A stretch of 64,000 nt of DNA from Ptychodera flava (lineage: Eukaryota; Hemichordata; Enteropneusta; Ptychoderidae): NCBI RefSeq assembly GCF_041260155.1, contig NC_091931.1, positions 48,617,433 to 48,681,432 on the forward strand. The letters run 5' to 3'. Below, one piece after another: positions 1-13,100 of this stretch (position 1 is the stretch's first letter; the number at the start of each line of letters is the position of its first letter). The translations under genes were made by a program, and so were the position numbers. The notes under the pieces were generated by a model. That model made no database searches. It was not told the origin of the DNA and saw only the letters and a program-made list of their open reading frames with translations.

Positions 1-711
1 CTTTCCTTGAATTGACCTAGCTCGCATCATATGTTTGATGCAAATCTCACACAGAACCAGTGTTCCAGGTTACAGGTTGTCATTATTATAACACCTGACA
101 ACTATTGTTATAATTATAGTTTTTTTTAGCGACAAAAGCCTGTTATTGGACGCTTCACCCACAGACTTATAAAGATTAACAGTGTACTGATGACAGTTGG
201 CTCATCAATCTTAGTCCAACATGATGGATGTAGTCAATTATGAACCGTGTTGTCTCACACTCACAGCAACATGGTGTTCAGTTTTGTAATGTGACACTCT
301 GTGAGACTGCAAAGCAAAGATTTGATACCACAACTCACAGTAAATAATGCCAAAATATCAGTTCCTACCAAAGACAGAAACTGCATACTAATTAACAGCT
401 GACACAAACAGAAAGTGTAATATCTATGTGAACAGCCTGGACACATAGCTGTTTTATTTTCCTATTTCAATATAGCTTTTGTTGCATATGTATGTGCATG
501 TGGGTTAATAAACATGTTGATACATGTATCTACGTCATTTTCTGGGTTTGAAACATCTCATTAGACCATTATTTTCATTTATGTTTTTCTGTTGATGATG
601 AAAACCCATGACAAAATAAGATTGTTGATCTCATGCAGAGTTTTGATGCCTCATGTATAAAATGATTTACAAGAGCAATGATGAGGGGGAGCACACCTGA
701 AATGATGATGC

Positions 712-1050
712 ACTAAAGTGCGCCTTGGGGACAAATATTCAGACTCTCAAACTTTTTCAATTCTTTTCTGATATACCACTTGTGGGGATTCATTTTAAAG
801 CTCTTGGTGTGAGAAAACTTTTCACTGGCTTAGTTTTTCAAAAATCAAAAATTTTATTTTTTCTCCATAGAGTTAACACAGGATGCAGGCCATTTTGAAT
901 TTCAAAATATCGGTAAATCTTGAGTAATTTGTTTATCTAGTACCAAAATTTGAGTTTTATTCTTGATTTTGAAAGAGAAAGATTGAAATATTTGAGGAAA
1001 ATATGAGCAAAAGTTTAAGTCTTTGACTTTTGAGGTGCATATTACCTTAA
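712..1050 (+). repeat. Dispersed repeat family A, copy 1 (intact)
   Basis: About 340 bp that align, in reverse orientation, with 34762-35253. Shared blocks include ATTCTTTTCTGAT, GGGTTCATTTTAAAGCTCTT-type sequence and GAGCAAAAGTTTAAGTCTTT. Its right end GAGGTGCATATTACCTTAA marks the element boundary; sequence beyond TACCTTAA does not match. It looks like a short non-autonomous element with TTAA-containing ends. Confidence 0.8.
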
Positions 1051-4000
1051 CTGATCACCCAAACTGATGATATTCTAGCATTGGAGGGGAACACACACAA
1101 TGATGAAAAACAGGTAATAGTTGCAAAACTGAAATGACCTAATGATGCTTTACTGTGCAGAGCTTTAAACTCAAAGGTTAAACAGAAATTCTGTGAAAAC
1201 TGCATAATGGAAGTAACGACCAAGATATTACTTTTTATGAATGAATAGACAGAATTGAAAATTGATAGAAATGTAAACAGAAACCAATCTTATAATAGCA
1301 TTTGAAGGCCTAGGGTAGCATTAGAGTAGAAACAGCACAGCAATTATAACCCAAAGAGACAGAAAATATTCACTGTAAATCTGGTACAATTCTGTACAAT
1401 CAGGCAATTCTGAAAACTTCTGTGAAATCAAACAATGGATCATGACAGGACCAGCAGTTTATTAGCACAGTGTTGTTTTCTGATTATCACCAGTATGCAA
1501 AATGAACCATGATCTGAAAATCATGAGAGAGACATATTGCCAGGTGCAAATCATCATATACCAATCAAAGTTGAAACACTCATTCCCATAATGCAAAATA
1601 CCAAATACCTGGGCTCACTATATTACTGAATTAGTCATCTATTCCGTATGATATACTGCCATCAAAGATTGAAAACCATATGAAACCATGAGATATAACA
1701 ACACTGACTTATCCAACTTCACTTCCGATACTCAGTGATATTTATGACCAATCCTGTGGATGACATACACACCATGGTGCTGCACTCCCATTATTCTATG
1801 CATACTGACTGTGTCATTCACATTATCTCTAACATACTGTCAGGTATACAAACTAAAGATCAAAGAGCATTGGGCAAAGATTTTATCTGATCTCATACTT
1901 CTACAATGCAAAGGTAATACTTTAAGAGCACACAGTATGAAATCAGTCTTCCTCTTTCTCACAGTATTTCCCAATTACATCAGCATTTTCTAGGAAATTA
2001 AAGTATATTTACTGCTACTACTGCAATGCCAGTATTTCACATATATCAAGCTGCCTTACATATCTATGTTATTTCAGCAGTGCATGTTTCCATCCAATTT
2101 CCACTGCATTGAATGGCCGGAAATCGGGTGTTATTTGCAATTGTTCAACGACACAATACACAATTGTTAGCCATGAATACAAATCCATAATCTGATACAA
2201 TGGCTGTCAGAATTAAACATGAGAGCGTGAAGAAAAGAAATTATGTAAGATGTGCCTCTCTCTCAATCTCTTTTGCCAAAGTCACATCAGAATAACAATT
2301 TTTTCTAGTTTTAGAATAATCCACTTTCTCTTGTGCACTGTACAATTATCAGTATACTAAACAATTTAATAGCACTGTATCTCCAGACACGTTTGAGGCA
2401 CATCATTGGAAAATGATCAACATGTTTATAATTCAAAATGACATAAAAAACATACACTCTGTTTTTCAATTATCAATACATAGTGTGATGACAAAAATAA
2501 TGGTATGAAAGTCACTATATACAAAAAACCCCAAATATTTAAATAAATAAATAAATGCATATACATAAGAAATAAAATGAAAATAAAGATATGCTTATAC
2601 TGATGTTTTTTAAGATCAAAATGAATAAAACAAATGCAGTAATTATATTGATCATCACAGGGAAATATTGGAAAATGTCATTTTAAAACGCCATATATCC
2701 ATGTCATGTGTGGTTCTCTCATCAATTTCCAACTAGAGAGGTGATTATTATTGTGTGATATGTGAGGGTACTCAGTATACAGTTTGTCTAGTGACCCTGT
2801 TGAAAGCAATATGGCAACCCATACGGCAACATCACTTCCAACACAGACAATCATTTCAAGAACACTATCGGCACGTCAGCATAATCTTGGCTGTTTTTAT
2901 TGAATTAGTTTTCTAGGTGTCGCATGAAAATTAATGACTGCAGAAATTGCAAGTATGGAAATTGAAAAAGGTCAATTATTACTAAATTGCAAATGATGAA
3001 AAGCATGAAATTCTTGAACTTCGGGCAAAAGTGATTTTTAAATACAGTATTCAAAGTGTACTTTAAAAGACATCAAAAACATTGCAATCGTAAATTGTGA
3101 ATACACTGTATGGACTGTAGTATTTGAAAATAGCTTGGTATATTTGCTACAACTCAAAAAGGGCACACAAGTCAATAACCTTTTATATGTGGTACGATAC
3201 TGTAATAAGTATTACACACCCCTAATTTTTATAAATATCACAAAGCAACTTCCTTGTATGCTATACCACAGCTCCTGTGGGTGGAGGAACAGTGACTACA
3301 CTATGGATCAGGACAGCATACCGTAGTATATACAGGGAAATGGTAGCTACTTTATTTGCCCTGGAGATAGATGAACTTTCACAATGCGAAAATCTGCGTG
3401 TCAATAACAGGGATTAGCAATTTAGCTTTATGGTACCACTGACCACTCTCTGTATAAAACAACTACACCATTCCGTTAACTCTCCGGCCCCTCCAATCAC
3501 AGCAATGACGGCTAAAATACAATTCTAAATTAATTCATGTGAAACATGATGGTTATGCCTAGTCTTCTGCAGTGTTACAGCTAAATACCATATCTTTTTT
3601 TTTCTGCTTCTTTACATTGTAGACATTCATTCCAATGCATAAACCACTTCGGGGGAGTTCTAACAACATAAATTATGCATACATTCTGGTACACAGCTGT
3701 GTACATATGATTAATTTCTATCCTTCATTCCATCCTTCAACCATAATCATTCAAAAAAAAAAAGGAAAATTACCATTTGAATGATAAATAATCTTCTAAC
3801 TTGTGATTTATCTGGAATTATTCATGTTTTTTAGGTTGATATTCATAAGAATTATGTTGTATGCAACAGTGTGCATATAAAATCAGGCCTCTGATACATC
3901 TGATGAAAATGTGTTTACTTTCACTTTTGTAATAGTGTTATATGACCTAATTATTACACAATTATTTATTTTATTAGGTGTCTGATTAAATTATTTTGAC

Positions 4001-4501
4001 TTCTGGTAAATCACAGGAAACACAACACATTGTCTTACTTGGATTTAAATGGAAGCAAGTTCATTTTGTTTGTGAAAGACTGTGGTTATAACAAATATGT
4101 TTGGTACTAGTCCTACTGTAACTAGCCAAAAAATTTTAAGCTGAACTACAAATGTGGTATACATTTAAAAGAACGATTGCATAAAGAAATTTTAGGATAC
4201 AGTGGTGTTGATTAGTAGCTCAACTTATAACCAGAGATCATTTTTTCATCGAAAATGCTCTGCTATCTCGTTATAATCTGTGCTGCCAGCAATGGTTTGA
4301 TACAGAAAGAGGATATCCGCAATTACATTTGGTGTTTACTCATGTTACATATTGACCTGCTACGTCAGAGGGAAGTTCACGCCCAAGCTATGGGTTCTAC
4401 TTGGAATGACAATTTCTAAGTTACAATAACTATGCCAGTGTTTTAAACATTATGTAAAGTGCTAGCTGTACTGGAACTTGTAAGGAATTTATGGTATGTA
4501 A

Positions 4502-4552
4502 GTATGTATGTATGTATGTATGTATGTATGTATGTATGTATGTATGTATGTA
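4502..4552. repeat. (GTAT)n microsatellite
   Basis: About twelve uninterrupted GTAT units. Confidence 0.97.
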
Positions 4553-5070
4553 CACAATGGCAAATGCTTGGCAGAATATAAATCACTTTTTTTTAGTTGA
4601 GGTAAGCTTGGCAAAATTTCACTTACAGAGGGTTGCACTCAAGGCAAAACAAGCAAACTTATTGATTTTAAAATAGTATCTACATTTTTATTTGTTTATC
4701 ATTTTTATATTTTCAATAGTTTTGTTGATGTTAGTGGCAAACGGAAAAGAATGAACTACATCGGTAATAGCCACACTACTAAACACTGTCTTAAGATTCC
4801 GAGGTCTCCGCCCGGTCGAGGTCACACACATACACGTACACCTTCCGTAGAACTTAGTTTCTAAGTGATCACCGTCTTCTCGCCTTCACGTCTCTGTTAC
4901 TTTCATTCAGTGAAATCTGGCATTTGATAGTTTCTACCACGAGTGAGTGTCCTTGACGTAAACATTGTTGATTGAAAAGCTACAGTTAGTTTCACATCAC
5001 TTTTTGTGGTCATTTCAATAATGAGACGTGTGAACAGTAATCCATGTACACACAGTAAGAAGCTATGACC

Positions 5071-5990
5071 ACAGTCGTTTGGAGAGCTATTCAGCGCTGG
5101 GACTATTCGCCCCATAGACGAGTGTGCAGAAGCGAGAAATACCCCAAGTCTGGAAACAGAATGGCTGTAAAAACCACGCCATGTCACATTCCGTGTCCGA
5201 TTTCACTGTGAAAATTAACAAGTTCATCTATCATGCAACCGTCGATCGCTCCCTATCATTCTAAAATTTCATACCTGATACTTTATCTGATTCAAAAACG
5301 CTCGTTTCGTGTAATTTTCGGCCGAATTCGACGGACACCTCGCCAAAACCTGGGGGTGAGCAACATTCCGGTCACCTCTTGGGTCCCTCCACTTTACTGA
5401 CGTTGGCGCCGCCTACCCATGAGGGATGACTGGAATGTTGCTCACGCTTATGTTTTGGCCAGGTTTATCTCGAACTCAGCCGAAAATCACAGGAAATGAG
5501 CATTTTGTAAGCAGATGAAGTATCAGGTATGAATTTTCGTGTGATTTTCGGCCGAGTTCAGAAGACACGTCGCCAAAACATAAGGCATGAACAACCTTCC
5601 AGTCACCCCTCATGGGTACGCGGCGCTAACGTCAGTAAAGTGGAGGTGCCCAACGTCCACTGTGAGGTGACCGGAATGTTGCTCACGCTTATGTTTTAGC
5701 CACGTGTCCGTCGAATTCGGCCGAAAATCACACGAAACGAGCGTTTGTGAAGCAAATCAAGTACCAGGTATGAATTTTGAGAATGCTAGGGAACGGTCGA
5801 CGGTTACATGATAGATGAACTTGCTACTTTTCATGGTAAAATCGAACGTCGAAGATGACATGGTGGTACAATCCCTATACGAAATAGCCATTTCATTTCC
5901 AGACTTGGGGTATTTCTCGCTTCTGCACACTCGTCTATGGGGCGAATAGACCCAGCGCTGAATAGCTCTCCAAACGACTGTGCTATGACA
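5071..5990. repeat. Compound palindrome (foldback complex), about 0.9 kb
   Basis: Outer arms 5071-5290 and 5755-5990 are diverged reverse complements (for example CCCCATAGACGAGTGTGCAG against its complement near 5927). Inside lie two units, about 5293-5508 and 5540-5745, inverted to each other and sharing TTTTCGGCCGAATTCGACGG. Each unit is itself a hairpin with GTGAGCAACATTCC-type arms. Short open frames in the arms are not conserved between arms, so it is non-coding. Confidence 0.8.
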
Positions 5991-8900
5991 TTGTATTGTG
6001 CACTGGTCGTTGCTCGAACTCAGGTGAGTTTGAAAGACGGTATATGAAGCAAGAAGGTATTCAACAAGCACCTCAAGTCGAGCAGTCAACCACCGAACAC
6101 GCCTACCAAATACAATAGGAACGAATAATTAACTATCACTTATACTATAGGGAGATAATGATAGCTAAAGGTATTATTCGTGCAGTTTTGAACGAAGACG
6201 TGCGTCTTTCTCCGTACTCAATCCAGTCGCGCTGTCAAGATCACATTTCTCATTCGGCGTCCCTTATCTGTACAGAATAGAATGGGTTGATTTTTCCGAC
6301 ATCAAATGACTCATTTCGATATGACACTTGCGCAAATGAAACGGACAAAATATCTCAAAAACCTTGAAAAGGGCCTCAATATACTCAGAGTCAGAGATAT
6401 GGAGGACTTGTGAAGGTTTGTGTTCTCACCTGATCTCCTGCCTGTTATCGTTGAGATTCGATCCAAAATCGTCCTTACGAACGCCATTCCGACAGTAATT
6501 ACAACACGATGTTATCATGCGTACTTATTCACAGCCTCACCTAAAAGTCAGCCGCATTGTTTACTATGAAGCAGAGCTCATTCAATAATTTTTAACCAAA
6601 TTGTTAGCACTCCATATGGCAGGTAACTAGTGTATATATCTGTCATGTCCGTCTGCTATATTTATTAGCCACATGAATATTTATGAATGCATCCCTCTGT
6701 ACGTCATGCGCAGTTCAAAACATCGAGGGCGCTGTTTCAAAGCGAACACCACGTGTGCTGAACATCACAATTTTGACAAGTTTACTTTCCTTTTCAAAAA
6801 AAGTTCTGAACATTGAGAGCAAATTCCTGCCTAGGTTCTTTGTGGAAATATGATAGTCTGAAAAAAATTACTGTTCATTTTTGGATAGTCGCAAAACACC
6901 TTCAGTTATTCTTTTGGCATCTCCTAGCATATTCTACAACTGCTAAAATTTTTTCTTCTCTAAAATAAGAATCTTTATACTTCTGAAGGTGTTTTGAAAA
7001 ATATCTTTCAGTTGTCATAACTTGCTTCAACAAGAAAATTTTCTTGTTCCTTTTGGCAAGGTTTATACAAAACACTGCTGTCATGATTTTCAGTTTCTGA
7101 TAAATTCACAAAACATTTTCATTAACTACTATTTCTGAATATACTTCGATATTGTGTATGAATTTCAAACTTAATTGCTACCTCAAAAGTTTGGAATAAG
7201 CCTGTCACGAGGGCAGACTTGGACGTCAACGAAGTAAATGGCAAATGAATTACACAAAGAGAGTGTTTGTCATCATTTTAACTTCTAGCGTATGACTTAT
7301 GGTTTGGTGATTTTCATTGATAAAAGCTCATAGAGTATGTAGTAGACAAGGAGACAGCATAGCACTTGATAATATTTAAATACACTGATAACATTGGAAT
7401 TGTGGAGTTTGGACCATCATCTGCAGGGAAATAATACCAATTGAACTACCATATGGGACCAGTAGGAAGAGCTGTATGTCATTGATGGGTATCCATTAAA
7501 TATCAGTTCTGAAGGACACAGCTTCTCACACTTCAAATTATATGATCAACAAAATAACAAATCCACACAGTAAACCAGAATAGAAAAAACATGTTTCAGC
7601 TTTTATTAATTCCATTTTTAATTTTCAATCACACACAGAAAATGTCACTTAACAATTCTTCAATAGCAAATTGAACAGCTTCCTTCAACAATTTTGATAG
7701 GGGAGGGGGTTTGAGAGGGTGTCAAGAGTTGGGGAGAGTTCCATTTTTGCAAGATGTATGATCTATATTCCCCTTATTACATGTGAGATCAAGTTCAGTG
7801 TGCAGTCAAGTCATGTAGGTCCAATGACTTGGTATCTGAAGTAGAGTTGCTCTACTCTTGCATATCACTATTGGTTTACAAATGTATTCTGTTTATTTGT
7901 AATGTAGAATATTTATGTAACTGCTGTTCAAGTTCCATTACACTGTGAGGTCCTGGCTGTCACCTTGACATTTACATCTTTGACATATTTCTTCACTCTT
8001 CAAATCTTAAATTTTGCTGCCATTTTACTAGCATATCTTTATCTGTGCACTTGCCAAACTCATTGCTAAGGAAAACCCAATGTACTATCAGATCAAGGTC
8101 AGCGTCAATTTAGCACATGTTTGACTGACCTCACATAGAGTGTGTTTGTGATACATTGATGTCTAACATTAGGAGCAAAGGAATCCTTGCAATAGGGTTC
8201 ATGTCAGAGGTCATGTGTCAACTCATTACGAACTGAACCCAACATTCTTTGCTGAGAACCAACTTTGCAATGGTAAAAATTTTCACAAGAAATCTTTGTT
8301 GAGTGAAAATTTGCCAATTGTAACATTGCAAAGCAGATGACAAAGAACGCTGACATCACAAAAGTTTGACAAATGTAAGTCCTACTAGCTTTGGTTCATT
8401 GTCAAGATGATACTTCAAGGTATGTGTAAACCTAATAAAATCATTTTTTCTAGGTATCTGAATAGCATTTACATGATTGTGACTGGGTGCCGAAGATTTT
8501 ATAGAACTTCCAGTCATCACTGTGTCATCTGACAATTTCTGAACACTCTCAGATTACTGATCAACAGGTCATAGTCACCTTGCCCACAGTGCAATCAACC
8601 TTTCAACCCGGTCACCCTTGCTGTGTTACACTCTGACCACATCACAACCACTGAGAACAATAAGGTTGACACCAAACTGGCCTGAATTACTGGCTTGCCT
8701 GTTCAACCCCAATACCAAATAAACAGGTCTGCAATCACCATTGATAACACGGGGTTTGGGCCAAACCATGGCTGTGAAAGGGTTACAAAACTACCATTGA
8801 AAATACACAGGCTGGAGATGCTCAGAGAATAGACACGTAATACTTGAGGTCAAAAGTAAACTACAACTTCAATCATTTATAAAGCATCATTGATTTACTT

Positions 8901-9226
8901 TTATTTGGCAGCTGATTCAACTAATGATACAAATTGCAAAGTGATATTGAATCACAAAGATACTAATTCTGAGATAATTTTCCCCTTGCCATTAAATGTA
9001 ACAGTCAGTAAATATTTTGATGAAAACACACTCAGGAATTATTGACAAGCACCCAGAGAATAACAAAGGTTCAATTTGATGTCAAGAGCCATAAAATTGA
9101 TTGTATTTCAAGGAAAGTCAGAGCATACAGGTACTTTGAATACAATTAAAATCAAGGTTTCTACCTGACTGTAATCAGTGGTTGTGACAGCAGCTATGGG
9201 CAATGGGCAAGGTTACTGGTTGAAAA

Positions 9227-9319
9227 ATGCAGGTTTGATTATGACCATTATCATGTGATGTTGATGAACCAATCAGGATGCAGGTTTGATTATAATGTAA
9301 TGTTCATGGGCGAATCAGG
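9227..9319. repeat. Imperfect tandem duplication (about 45-50 bp, two copies)
   Basis: ATGCAGGTTTGATTAT begins at 9227 and again at 9278; both copies end in an AATCAGG-type sequence. Confidence 0.8.
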
Positions 9320-9501
9320 AAACCTGTCACATATTCCATCTTTTCTTAAAATGGACCTCCACAGTAAGGTTAAAGTCACACAGATTCATAGCAGTATTTA
9401 TTACTGCAATACTTGGTATAGTCACTTCAAAGATGATGTTGTTTCTGCACACATTTGGAAAATCTTTACTGATATCTGACCTATTTGAATGGTGTTGCAT
9501 T

Positions 9502-9507
9502 TTTATT
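9502..9507 (-). terminator. Candidate poly(A) signal for UBN
   Basis: AATAAA on the minus strand about 630 nt beyond the UBN stop codon, the nearest canonical hexamer I found. No cleavage site can be shown from sequence alone. Confidence 0.35.
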
Positions 9508-10134
9508 AGGTGGAGTTGATCAATGCAGAGAAATAATTCTTGTTAAATTACAGTACTGTACTATGAAAATATAACAAGCCTAAAATAAACGACCCGGAAC
9601 ACCATTGAATGCTATTTTGATCATGGCTTTGTACAGTTGTTTAACTATCTGCAGATTGTTCAACCCATTGCAAGCTTGATTCTGCAATGATGTTCAGCAA
9701 ATATCATATTACACATATTTGGGAAACTGTTCTTGACTATGCCTAAACAAAGAAAACAAACGCATACATCTTGAAAAAAAACAAAGTTGTTGAAAGCAAG
9801 GTATTATATCGTATGTCCAATGGCTTGCATAGTCACTTTATACACCAACAATAAACCATTACCAAATTCTTCATCAAGTCATTTCAGATTCTTGACTCAC
9901 GGATTGTAACAAATTATCTCATCCATCAAGATCTATCACTACAAATTTCTGGAAGCTTACACGTACTAAACATGGAAAATACACAGCAAAAATCAAACAA
10001 AATGTAATTCCACCTGTGATCTCTAAATTTATCTAGTTGTTTTCAAATAGATTTACACCTTGGAAAATACTCTTATTTACATCTTGGATACAGTGATGAT
10101 GCAATACTGAGGCAGTGATTGCGGATACCGGTTG

Positions 10135-10187
10135 CTATGGATACTTCCGAGGCATCTTGGGAGTGCCTTCTCTGTTGTAGGGAGTCT
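10135..10187 (-). CDS. UBN: UBN exon 14 (C-terminus, stop)
   Basis: Completes Glu1170 and encodes [16 protein letters not shown] and then TAG at 10137-10135. The end resembles the GPAVPRKL terminus of human UBN1. The phase from exon 13 selects this frame over a longer open one in the same place. Acceptor CATCTTCAG. Confidence 0.85.
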
Positions 10188-13100
10188 CTGAAGATGGAAA
10201 GAAATTGAGACAAATTCTTGTCAGTCAACGGGGAAGAAAGTAAAGCACTGGAATATTGATGGACAAAGAGGACACAAAGTAACATGATAGGTGGTTCATT
10301 GAAAAGTGTGAAATGCCATCCACAAATTATACAATGATCAAAAATTGGGGTAAACTGTTTCACAGAGATGCCATAAATTGCCAAAAGCATAGTAACTGGG
10401 CAGGTAAGGTAAAGGGAGCATTCAGTAATTTTATATCAGACAGCGACTGAGATGTGAGAGAAAAGAATTGTAAACATTTTTTACACAAGATTTCTTTTGC
10501 AGAGCGGTTTCCTGTTTTGATAAAATGTGACATATTCATTGAAGGGGAACTTCAACTGACAGCATTTTTCTTCCATGTGATTGTGGATTATTTTCATTTC
10601 AGCAGTAGACTCTGAAGGTAGAGCTCTGACTCCTGTCTTCCATAAGAGATTGTTGTGTTTTATGGCACAATGCATTATGAGGATCAATAACCATGAGCGG
10701 AACTTTTGACATTCTTAAGTGGGATATACAAAAGTGGGATATACAACCTGATACTATGGCAAATGAACCACAGCTTGAGAGAGAAAAATTCAAATCCTGA
10801 ACAAAAGCACACAGATGTGCTATGTGTACACACGATGATAGGATAGGCTTTCTTTGCATTGAATTATTGTTGGTAAGTACAGATGTTTGCAAATAGAAAT
10901 GATTTGTTTTCATATCATCAGATCAATATCAAGATATTGTATACATTGAAGAGAGATGTGGTAAGTTAGCTATGCTAGCATTCAGTAGATGTTCTGTGGG
11001 TATTCCAGCACTCTGTAGGTTTCAGAAGCATTGCAAAATTGAACAACTGTTATAACGTCCATTTGGTAGTCCAAATATTGGCATCTGTAGCAAGTACAGC
11101 AAACACACGATTTAAACTTTATAGTAATATAGAGCTCTCGTAGCAAGTACAGCAAACACACGATTTAAACTTTATAGTAATATAGAGCTCTCTCTTCAAG
11201 TTATTTTACTTGAGACATCTCTCTTGAACAGTACACATTACCGTCACTGAAAACAATATGCTTGGAGAAAAAATATGGTGGTTAAACAGGGTAATTTCAG
11301 CAAATCAAAAAAAAAGCAAATGTTGAAACAAAGTGTGCCCGTGTGGAGTAATGTATCAAGATACAAATTGCAAATTACCCAGCAATTTGATTACACATTA
11401 TGTTGGAGATATTTCAGAAAATATTAAGCCAACTGTATATAATTACTAATGCTCCCTTTTCTGTGTTTCAAAGATGGCATCTTCAGAGGTACACTGGCAT
11501 ACCTGTGTGGACAAATATCAAACTCTGGCTACGGTACCTCTCAGTACTGTAACACTACTAACACATTACATTTTAATGAACACTAGCCTACATTAAGTTT
11601 TCTGATGCAGAAACAAATACAAGTACAGCTGCAATCACATCTACGTGTAAGATAACTTTGGTAAGAACAGCAATGTAGTATTTTCATCACAAAACGGCAG
11701 TGTTCACCAGCTGTAAAATCAGTTTTTACCGTACAAACCTCATAACACTCCAACAAATACCTCCTACAGTTAAACAACACAGCTACAGCCATACTGTATG
11801 AGTCAATAAAATGCTTTGAGTGCAATTACTGAGCAACTACAAGCACGCTCCAGGAAGCAACCTTAAGAACTCTCCCAACAAGTCATGCACATTAAAGATA
11901 TGTTGAAGTTTACGTTAATGTAATAATTCATCTTAGAAGAACCCTTATATGGAAGACTTATGTCAGAGTTAATAATCTTTTATGATTAATTGCTAGCATG
12001 TTACAATTACCATGAAGTGACACAAACTAAGGAAAGATTAATGATGTTTTTTTCTCAAAGATTTCATTTCACATCACTAGTGATTTTGAGACAAAGAACA
12101 GCTCAAGCTTCTCTACGGAATTTCTTGAAACTTTCTGGGTCAGAATAAAAAATAGGTAGATTTCATAAAGCTAATATTAAACATGCTTGAAACTAATGAT
12201 TCCCAACCAAGAATTTGCATAAACTTTCAATATGACATGAATGTTACAGAATTTGTCAACTGGATACATGTTTTGCCTGTCCCTGTCTAGGATTCACCAA
12301 TGGGGTGAGAATACCATGTGAGTGAACAGAAATAGAAGCCAGCCTTTGTCGATGTTTTTAAAAGTTACTGAAGTTAAAAAAAAGCAGCGAGAGCCATTGC
12401 AAACTAGGTGATGCGTATTTTTCTTTTTTTTTTTATTTACCTGTATAAGACTGGTGTTGGAATGATTGCACAGGAGGTAGTTGATGGTGTGGAGGACTGC
12501 TATGCATAGAGGTAAACATTGCACCTGCAAATACAGCGCATTAGAAGTCAGCTGTAGAAACACCTTACAATTTCTGCCACAAATACAACAAACAAATGAA
12601 CCTTCGGTGCATACTTAAGATATATTTCATGGAATGTTTGATGACAAGTTGCCAAGTTTTTTTACTGTCATAAAATTCATGTGATTATTTGGTTTGAACA
12701 AACCTTAATTCAATGGTTTGACTAGTGACACAACAACTACCCCGACAACCTTTACCATGTTTTTTTATGTCATACACTCAACATCAAAAGTTAGTACTTG
12801 TGAGCTGTGACTGCAAATTTACTTTTGGCCAATATTAGTATTTTACCATGACATTCTTACTAAAGCATGTAATGCATAGAACCACATGCAGTTTTTTCCT
12901 CAATAAAAAAGTATATTTCTGGAAAAATCTACAGCTGTACTGTCTTCACAGCTTTATCAGGACCATTTCAAACCTCTTCAATCCAAACATCGCTTGATTT
13001 CAAAAAATCTATCAGCAACTTCTTGTCTACATTCAGATATGAAAATTTCTGCCAGGCTGCTGATAGTTGGAAAACAGAAATCACCTAGACACTTGGTCCA

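Larger units (their letters stand above)
1..10134. other. Gene-poor left flank
   Basis: I recognise no protein gene or RNA gene in these 10 kb; open frames are short and unlike known families. It holds family-A repeat copy 1 (712-1050), an AUUUA-type run on the minus strand near 2541-2556, a (GTAT)n microsatellite (4502-4552), the palindrome complex at 5071-5990 and a tandem duplication at 9227-9319. Its right end is probably the UBN 3' UTR. Confidence 0.7.

Noticed and set aside
2541..2556. AUUUA-type run on the minus strand as a UBN 3' UTR stability element
   Set aside because: It is 7.6 kb beyond the stop codon and a candidate poly(A) signal lies much closer.
4903..6089. Two minus-strand frames with a common VWRAIQ / YSPHRR-like segment
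   Set aside because: They arise from the two arms of the palindrome complex; the shared segment reflects DNA repetition, not a protein family.
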